Source: Pseudomonadota bacterium (GTDB lineage: Bacteria > Pseudomonadota > Alphaproteobacteria > Rhizobiales > Beijerinckiaceae). Taken from it: a stretch of DNA of 13,398 bases. The position numbers and the translations under genes are program-made. Below, piece after piece: positions 8,389 to 13,398 of this stretch (within the stretch, counting starts at the first letter, position 1; the number at the start of each line of letters is the position of its first letter). The stretch is from positions 1-13,398 of the forward strand of contig JAFAAP010000045.1 of the NCBI GenBank assembly GCA_023426505.1, given 5' to 3'. Below the pieces are notes generated by a model. The model made no database searches and had not been told where the DNA came from. It was given only the letters and a program-made list of their open reading frames with translations.

Positions 8389-9470
8389 CAGGCGAAAACC
8401 GTTTTGTAGGGGAGATCATAACCAAAGGCGCGCGGGCCCACGTGCTCGAGCCCTCTCGGCGTGGTGAAGACAGAAGGTGGAGGCAAGGCCAGGATGGTGA
8501 CGCGCTGTCCGTAACGAATCGTCTCAGTGCCGATCGCCTCGCCGGCGACGCTGTCAAGCACGCAGATGAGATCGGGCGACGTAGCCATCGCTTCTCCATC
8601 CTGCCAGGCGACGATCCATTCATTCTGAAAGTCGAGCACGACCTGGGCGCCCCGATCCTCGTCCAGACCCGAGATCGTCGCGCGCCCGCGGAGGAAGCCT
8701 TCTGTCGTGCGTCGCTCAACGTCCGTGACTTTGCCGCGGAAGAGGACCTTGCCGGGTTCGACCGACAGAATAGCCTCGATCGGATCGTGGTGGCGGGCTT
8801 GCGCCTCGCGAACGGCGTGACCAATTGCAATTGCCTTGGAGGTCGTGAGGGGAATTCCCCAGTCCTTGACTTCGCGGCCTGTCCGCGGGGCCTTGCAGGT
8901 CGCCGCGATGGAGCCGTATTCAACACAGATCTTACGGCTGACCCGCTCCATCCACTTCCAATTCGGCACCTTCTCGACAATCGCCTCGACGCCGCGGCAA
9001 TCGACGATGGTGAGCGGGTAGGGCCGCAGATCCCCCACCGCGGCGGATGTCATTTGGGCTTCCGGGTAGGCGCGGCCCATCAGGTCGGCGTCCACCACCG
9101 GGATATTGAGGTGTGCCGCCGCCATGAAAGGCTGAACGCCATTGCCGCCGCCGATCTCCAGGGCCATCACGGCTCTAAACCTGATGCCCCGATGCTCCTC
9201 CATGAGGGTCACGGCTCGGGGGATCATGCGGCTGTCGGTCAGTCGCTCCTGTCCCACGAGGGGAGCCCCCATGTTCGATACGACGGCCACCCAGTCGTCA
9301 TCGCTCAGGGCCACGGGAGACATGAGTTGGACGCGATGACCCTCGGCGTAGAGGCGGCGCATGTTCAGCAGACCCAGGTAGGGACTGCCACCGCCGCCGG
9401 TGCCCAAAATCCACGCGCCGACGGCCAGAGCTTCGATGTCGTCGAGGGATAGGACAGGAAAATCTTTCAT
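8388..9470 (-). CDS. DUF917 / S-methyl-thiohydantoin desulfurase-family (S-Me-THD) protein
   Basis: This 360-aa protein carries the DUF917 signature: near-N-terminal GTGGGGSPYLG (23-33), GAPLVGQERL around 70, ALEIGGGNGVQP near 103-114, and VVDADLMGRAYPE shortly after. The C-terminal half has the LDFQNEWIVAW segment. As I recall, Pfam now names this family after an S-methyl-thiohydantoin desulfurase reaction, which removes a methylthio group from a thiohydantoin to give a hydantoin. Next to a hydantoinase this would form a two-step route, but no member with this exact sequence is known to me, so the substrate is inference. The start ATG at 9468-9470 has no Shine-Dalgarno; the bases before it read ACCTCCTGC, like the anti-Shine-Dalgarno. 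A 74-base gap separates it from the ATPase F gene. It overlaps the hydantoinase start by one base. Confidence 0.88.
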   Translation of the reverse strand: MKDFPVLSLDDIEALAVGAWILGTGGGGSPYLGLLNMRRLYAEGHRVQLMSPVALSDDDWVAVVSNMGAPLVGQERLTDSRMIPRAVTLMEEHRGIRFRAVMALEIGGGNGVQPFMAAAHLNIPVVDADLMGRAYPEAQMTSAAVGDLRPYPLTIVDCRGVEAIVEKVPNWKWMERVSRKICVEYGSIAATCKAPRTGREVKDWGIPLTTSKAIAIGHAVREAQARHHDPIEAILSVEPGKVLFRGKVTDVERRTTEGFLRGRATISGLDEDRGAQVVLDFQNEWIVAWQDGEAMATSPDLICVLDSVAGEAIGTETIRYGQRVTILALPPPSVFTTPRGLEHVGPRAFGYDLPYKTVFA

Positions 9471-9505
9471 GCAGGAGGTCCACTGAGGTTCGGCAAAGCG
9501 CCGGG

Positions 9506-9527
9506 AAAAAGGGGAGGCCGATCGGCC
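9506..9527 (-). promoter_or_regulatory. Palindrome plus T run between ATPase F and the DUF917 gene (possible attenuator)
   Basis: In the 74-base gap the 12-base palindrome GGCCGATCGGCC (9516-9527) is followed, on the minus strand, by TCCCC and five T. It has the shape of a weak terminator or attenuator, or an operator. The stem is only 4 bp if the central GATC is the loop, so strong termination is unlikely. Confidence 0.35.
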
Positions 9528-9544
9528 AGAGCGGATCCGGACCG

Positions 9545-10384
9545 TCAGAGTGATGCGGCGGCCATGGCCACAGGCTTCCTGAAGGGAGACCGATCCGGAT
9601 CAGGCTCGGGCATGGCAGAAAGGAGCAAGCGGGCATAATCGCTCTCCGGGGCCTCGAAGATGCGGCCCGTCTCACCCTGCTCAACGATTTCTCCACGGAA
9701 GATCAGGGCAACGCGGTCACAGACGTACCGGATCACCCCGAGATCGTGGCTGATGAAGAAATACGTCAGTCCCAGCTTGGTCTGGAGCTCGTGCAGGAGA
9801 TTGAGAACCTGCGCCTGGACCGAGACATCAAGGGCAGAGGTCGGCTCATCGAGGATCAGGAATTCAGGACGCACGGCCAGGGCGCGGGCGATGCCGATGC
9901 GCTGGCGCTGACCACCCGAGAATTCATGCGGAAAGCGGAAGAGATGCTGTCCGCCCAGACCAACGAGTTCGAGCAACTCCACGACGCGGTCTGTCCGCTG
10001 GCGCGCGTTGAGCCCCAGGGTGTCCTGATGGATTTCCATCGGCTCGCCGATGATATCATGCACCGTCATCCGCGGGTTGAGTGATGCGTAGGGATCCTGA
10101 AAGACGATCTGGATGCGCGACCTCAGACGGCGAAGATCGCGCGCCGATAGGCTGGCGAGGTCGACCCCGTCGAACAAAATGCGCCCGGAGGTCACCCGGT
10201 CGAGCTGCAGAATCAGGCGGGTAAGTGTGGTCTTGCCCGATCCGGATTCGCCAACAAGCCCGAAGCTCTCGCCCTTGGTAACCGACAGGCTGACATCCTT
10301 GAGGGCCGTAAAGCGATCGGCGCGCGCAAGGGGGCCATGCGAGATCTTGAATTCCTTCGTCACGTTTTCGATGCGCAGGATCAT
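9545..10384 (-). CDS. Oligopeptide/dipeptide-type ABC transporter ATP-binding protein (DppF/OppF-like)
   Basis: This is a 279-aa ATPase that powers the permease pair with its partner ATPase. Walker A GESGSGKT (45-52), Q-loop VFQDPYASLNP (94-104), signature SGGQRQR (156-162), Walker B LILDEP (176-181), His213 in ISHDLG. The ATG at 10384 is chosen because it overlaps the previous stop as ATGA and opens the usual MILRIENVTKEF; the frame stays open for 43 more codons upstream, but that stretch lies inside the preceding gene and reads as out-of-frame Arg/Pro-rich sequence. It is shorter than typical DppF (about 320-330 aa): it ends soon after SDYARLLLSAMPEPDPDR and lacks the cysteine-bearing oligopeptide tail that its partner has. 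The neighbourhood suggests uptake of a small peptide-, hydantoin- or thiohydantoin-like compound. Confidence 0.95.
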   Translation of the reverse strand: MILRIENVTKEFKISHGPLARADRFTALKDVSLSVTKGESFGLVGESGSGKTTLTRLILQLDRVTSGRILFDGVDLASLSARDLRRLRSRIQIVFQDPYASLNPRMTVHDIIGEPMEIHQDTLGLNARQRTDRVVELLELVGLGGQHLFRFPHEFSGGQRQRIGIARALAVRPEFLILDEPTSALDVSVQAQVLNLLHELQTKLGLTYFFISHDLGVIRYVCDRVALIFRGEIVEQGETGRIFEAPESDYARLLLSAMPEPDPDRSPFRKPVAMAAASL

Positions 10385-11409
10385 GCGGCGACGCTCGCGT
10401 GCGTTTCGGCCAGGACGCAGGCCACCTCGTGGTGCTCTGCAATGGCGATGGAGGGCGGGAAGGTAGCCGTGCAGCGCTGCTGCGCGAACTGGCAGCGCGG
10501 GGCGAACCTGCATCCCGGCGGCGGCGAAAGAAGGTTCGGGACCGAGCCCGGCAGCCCCTGCAATTCTCCGCGTGCCATCTTCGCGGTTGGAACAGAGGCG
10601 AGGAGGCCCGCCGTATAGGGGTGGGTGGGCTTCTTGAAGACCTCCTCGACCGAGCCGGACTCGATGATGTTCCCGGCATACATCACGGCAACATGGCTGC
10701 AGATCTGTGCCACCACGCCGAGATTGTGCGTGATGAGCAGGACCCCGAGCCGATGCTCCTGCACGAGATCGTAGAGGAGGCGGAGGATTTGCGCCTGGAC
10801 CGAGACGTCCAAAGCCGTTGTGGGCTCGTCCGCAATCAGGAGATCGGGACGGCCGATCAGAGCCATGGCGATGAGAACGCGCTGGCGCATGCCGCCGGAA
10901 AATTGATGCGGATAATCGTCAATCCGCTCGCGCGCCTTCGGGATGCCGACTTTGTCGAGCATCTCGATGGCAAGTCTCCGGGCAGCCGTCTTGCGCTCGC
11001 TGCGCGATGCCGTGGCGTTCACGCCAAGGATCGATGAATCAAGCGCTCCGGCATGCAAGGCGACGTCAACGATCTGGTCGCCAATGCGGAAAACCGGGTT
11101 GAGGTTCGTCGTCGGGTCCTGGAAGATCATACCGATCCGCCGCCCCCGGAGCGACTGCATCTCGGCTTCGGATGCCGTGAGAAGCTCACGTCCCTCAAAG
11201 CGGATGGTGCCTGCCATGTAGCGGGCGGGCGGGGTCGAGACGAGGCGGGAGATCGACAGGCCCGTCAGCGACTTGCCGCAGCCCGTTTCGCCTACGACGC
11301 CCCAGATCTCGCCACGCTCGACCGTGAGATTGATGCCGTTCAGGACGTGCGCCTCGCCCTCAAAGCTGCGCATCCCAAGATGAAGATTGCGAATTTCCAG
11401 AAGTGACAT
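10381..11409 (-). CDS. Oligopeptide/dipeptide-type ABC transporter ATP-binding protein (DppD/OppD-like)
   Basis: This is the 342-aa partner ATPase. Walker A GETGCGKS (40-47), Q-loop FQDPTTNLNP (96-105), signature SGGMRQR (171-177), Walker B LLIADEP (190-196), His228 in THNLG. The C-terminal oligopeptide-transporter region includes THPYTAGLLASVP (262-274), then Cys300, Cys306, Cys313 and Cys331 in the pattern that binds a 4Fe-4S cluster in some DppD homologues. The start at 11409 is supported by a ribosome-binding site GAGGGA 5-7 bases upstream, which overlaps the TGA of the permease C gene, giving an 8-base spacing. The longer frame to 11571 lies within that gene and is not used. Its stop overlaps the next ATG by four bases. 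Confidence 0.95.
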   Translation of the reverse strand: MSLLEIRNLHLGMRSFEGEAHVLNGINLTVERGEIWGVVGETGCGKSLTGLSISRLVSTPPARYMAGTIRFEGRELLTASEAEMQSLRGRRIGMIFQDPTTNLNPVFRIGDQIVDVALHAGALDSSILGVNATASRSERKTAARRLAIEMLDKVGIPKARERIDDYPHQFSGGMRQRVLIAMALIGRPDLLIADEPTTALDVSVQAQILRLLYDLVQEHRLGVLLITHNLGVVAQICSHVAVMYAGNIIESGSVEEVFKKPTHPYTAGLLASVPTAKMARGELQGLPGSVPNLLSPPPGCRFAPRCQFAQQRCTATFPPSIAIAEHHEVACVLAETHASVAA

Positions 11410-11417
11410 GAGATCCC

Positions 11418-12314
11418 TCAACGACGTGCCTTCGGATCGAAAACATCCCGCAGGCCGTCTCCGAGAAGATTGAAGCCGAAGACCGCCAGGAAGATTGCCA
11501 GCCCCGGGAAGATCGCCGTCCACCAATAATCCGGCATGTATGTTCTCGCGATCGAGAGGAGCGACCCCCATTCCGGAGTCGGCGGCTTCACGCCAATCCC
11601 AATGAAGCCGAGGGAGGCGACCGTCAGAATGGCGAAGCCCATGTCAAGCGACATCTTGATAATGACCGGGGTCATGATGTTGGGCAGGATGTGCCGACGC
11701 AGGATCCGGCCGGTTCCAGCGCCAAGCGCCCGTGCCGCCTGGACGAACATCTCCTCCTTCTTGGCGATAACCTCGCCGCGCACGAGCCGCGCATAACCTG
11801 GCCACCAGGAGATGGCGATCGCGATGATCATGTTGACAATCCCGGGGCCCAGCGCAGCGGCGACCGCCATAGCAAGGATCAGAGACGGAACCGTCAGCTT
11901 GAGGTCAGCGAGGCGCATGAGAACTTCGTCCGTCCAGCCGCCGAAATAGCCCGCGATCGCGCCCACAAGCGTTCCCACGAGGGCTCCCATGACCACGACG
12001 GCGAGACCCGCCAGCAGAGAGATCTGCGAACCGGCAATGACGAGCGAGAATACATCCTGGCCAAGTTCGTTCGTGCCGAACCAGTGCATAGCGGATGGCG
12101 GCTCGAATCGGGCGGAGGTTGCGACACCTCCGGCGACGTGCTCGGGATAGGGCACGATGGAGGGGCCGATCACCGCAATAACGAACAGCCCCAGCACGAT
12201 CAGGAGGCCGGTGATGGACAGCCAGCTGTTGCGGAACCGATAGAAACCCCGCCTGGCGTTTTCCCACCGTGACGAGGTGGCGCTTGCCGGTGCTTTCTCG
12301 ACTAACGTCGTCAT
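11418..12314 (-). CDS. Oligopeptide/dipeptide-type ABC transporter permease (DppC/OppC-like)
   Basis: This is a 298-aa inner-membrane permease. After a cytoplasmic N-terminus of about 33 residues come one membrane segment (34-55), a periplasmic loop with HWFGTNELGQDVFS (77-90) typical of the C subunit, further membrane segments near 95-123, 142-172 and 217-241, and a last one at 265-285. The cytoplasmic EAA coupling loop that contacts the ATPases is EEMFVQAARALGAGTGRIL (about 187-205), followed by RRHILPNIM. The start at 12314 is chosen because its ATG overlaps the permease B stop as ATGA and a GAAGG lies about 10 bases upstream; the frame open to 12692 is antisense-like noise inside permease B. 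Confidence 0.95.
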   Translation of the reverse strand: MTTLVEKAPASATSSRWENARRGFYRFRNSWLSITGLLIVLGLFVIAVIGPSIVPYPEHVAGGVATSARFEPPSAMHWFGTNELGQDVFSLVIAGSQISLLAGLAVVVMGALVGTLVGAIAGYFGGWTDEVLMRLADLKLTVPSLILAMAVAAALGPGIVNMIIAIAISWWPGYARLVRGEVIAKKEEMFVQAARALGAGTGRILRRHILPNIMTPVIIKMSLDMGFAILTVASLGFIGIGVKPPTPEWGSLLSIARTYMPDYWWTAIFPGLAIFLAVFGFNLLGDGLRDVFDPKARR

Positions 12315-13318
12315 TCGTAACGGACCTTCGGGTTGAGGACGCCATAGAGGAGGTCGACGATCAGGTTCGACACGATGAAGATCACGCCGATCACCATCGT
12401 GACTCCGATCACCGGCATGAAGTCTTGCGTTACGATTGCCTTTGTGGCGTAGAGGCCGAGGCCGGGCCAATCGAAGACCGTCTCGACGAGGACGGTGCCC
12501 CCGAGCAGCCAGCCCACATAGAGCCCGATCACGGTCAGTGTCGCCGACATGGCGTTCCGCAGGACGTACTTGAACAGGATGAGGCGGCTTGAGAGCCCCA
12601 GGGCGCGCTCTGTCATGACGTAATCCTGCTGCAGAATCTCGATGGTCGAGGCGCGCATCATGCGCGTGATGGTCGCGAGCGGCGACAGGCACATGGCGAA
12701 GGCGGGCAGGGCGAGATATTGGAGCGCGATGCCGAAGGCTCTCAGCTCGCCGGCGATGAGCGCATCAATGGTCAGGAAGCCAGTGATGAGGGTGGGAGGG
12801 TCTTCGGTCAGGGGGAAGCGGCCTCCGAGGGGGAGCCAACCAAGCCACATCGCAAATCCGATTTGCAGCAGCAATCCCAGGAAGAAGCGCGGCATAGAAA
12901 TCGCGCCAAGAGAAATGACACGGGACATGTAGTCGGGCCAGCGGTTGCGGTAGACCGCGGCCACGAGTCCTGCCGGAATGCCGATCACCACCGCGAGGAA
13001 CATGGCGGCAAAGACGAGTTCCAGCGTGGCGGGCAGGTAGGCCTTCAGGTCCTCTAGGACAGGACGACGCGTGAAGATCGACTCACCCCAGTCACCGGTC
13101 AGAAGGCCGGTGGCGTAGTTCCAGTACTGAACCGGAAGCGGCTTATCGAGGCCAAATTCCCGGGCCAGGTCGGCGATCTCGGCGGCCGAGGCGTTCGGCC
13201 CGGCCGCCAGCTGGATTGGATCGCCCGGCAGGAGGCGCGCGATGGCAAAAACGAGCAGGGACAGGCCGATAAGGACCGGGATGATGAGAACGATGCGCCG
13301 CAGGATGTAAGTCAGCAT
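12311..13318 (-). CDS. Oligopeptide/dipeptide-type ABC transporter permease (DppB/OppB-like)
   Basis: This is a 335-aa inner-membrane permease that forms the translocation path with permease C. It has the family's N-terminal signature MLTYILRRIVLIIPVLIG with the first membrane helix (8-29) ending in ARLLPGDP, the periplasmic stretch LAREFGLDKPLPVQYWNY (51-68), and GDWGESIFTRRPV (75-87). Membrane segments lie at about 98-122, 135-160, 196-215, 258-283 and 303-326. The EAA loop is EILQQDYVMTERALGLSSR (227-245), followed by YVLRNAM. It is the first gene of the operon in the window; 80 bases remain upstream before the window edge. The substrate-binding protein gene usually found beside dppB is not seen and may lie beyond the edge. 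Stop and next start overlap as ATGA. Confidence 0.95.
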   Translation of the reverse strand: MLTYILRRIVLIIPVLIGLSLLVFAIARLLPGDPIQLAAGPNASAAEIADLAREFGLDKPLPVQYWNYATGLLTGDWGESIFTRRPVLEDLKAYLPATLELVFAAMFLAVVIGIPAGLVAAVYRNRWPDYMSRVISLGAISMPRFFLGLLLQIGFAMWLGWLPLGGRFPLTEDPPTLITGFLTIDALIAGELRAFGIALQYLALPAFAMCLSPLATITRMMRASTIEILQQDYVMTERALGLSSRLILFKYVLRNAMSATLTVIGLYVGWLLGGTVLVETVFDWPGLGLYATKAIVTQDFMPVIGVTMVIGVIFIVSNLIVDLLYGVLNPKVRYE

Positions 13319-13348
13319 TCCCGCCGTGTCTTTCTTCTAGAGGAACGT

Positions 13349-13398
13349 GGGGGGGGGGGTGGGGCCGCCCCCCGGTGGGGAGCGCGGCGCGCGTGGGG
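13349..13398. other. G-run and low-complexity right edge (likely contig-end artefact)
   Basis: Eleven consecutive G (13349-13359) are followed by GTGGGG/GGCCGCCCCCC-like blocks and GCGCGGCGCGCG. Nothing coding is seen. The pattern suits read-end or assembly error rather than a promoter region, so the first bases upstream of permease B should not be trusted. Confidence 0.6.

Noticed and set aside
8442..9452. Plus-strand 336-codon ORF
   Set aside because: It mirrors the DUF917 gene on the opposite strand; its length comes from codon bias and its product matches nothing.
11410..11571. N-terminal extension of ATPase D
   Set aside because: It overlaps permease C and is unlike the family; the ATG at 11409 has a good ribosome-binding site.
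12315..12692. N-terminal extension of permease C
   Set aside because: It lies inside permease B, reads as Arg/His/Pro-rich noise, and the ATG at 12314 gives a normal family start.

Overview
The window reads as bacterial and high-GC, and it splits into two parts that do not look like one genome. Positions 1-1113 are the last two thirds of a GroEL chaperonin. Its residue pattern and Gly-Met tail recall gammaproteobacterial GroELs of the Xanthomonas/Lysobacter/Luteimonas type. It ends in a textbook UUCG-capped terminator. Everything after about 1.2 kb is on the minus strand and resembles an alphaproteobacterium of the Methylobacterium/Microvirga kind (Hyphomicrobiales). Both attributions come from remembered family sequences and were not searched. 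A contig chimera, or less likely a transferred groEL, should be considered. The right edge (13349-13398) is a G run followed by low-complexity G/C sequence and looks like a degraded contig end.

Layout from left to right: groEL 3' part (+); terminator; short spacer; a diverged type IA topoisomerase (-); a 0.5 kb spacer with stem-loops and a motif resembling an IS200/IS605 (TnpB) right end; an SF2 DEVH-box helicase (-); a 0.6 kb spacer with one doubtful small ORF and a strong stem-loop; then a tight minus-strand operon. In transcription order the operon is permease B, permease C, ATPase D, ATPase F, a DUF917/S-Me-THD protein and a HyuA-like hydantoinase/oxoprolinase.

The operon genes overlap by 1-4 bases or sit 8 bases apart, except for a 74-base gap before the DUF917 gene. 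They probably import a small peptide-, hydantoin- or thiohydantoin-like compound and process it in the cytoplasm. The periplasmic binding protein is not in the window and may lie just beyond the right edge.

The topoisomerase and helicase, on the same strand and next to each other, look like an accessory DNA-processing pair. The topoisomerase keeps its active-site tyrosine but has Gly in place of the second TOPRIM Asp and of the Arg in the GRVQ motif. In place of zinc fingers it carries a duplicated 42-residue C-terminal module. This pair is the best candidate here for an uncharacterised system.
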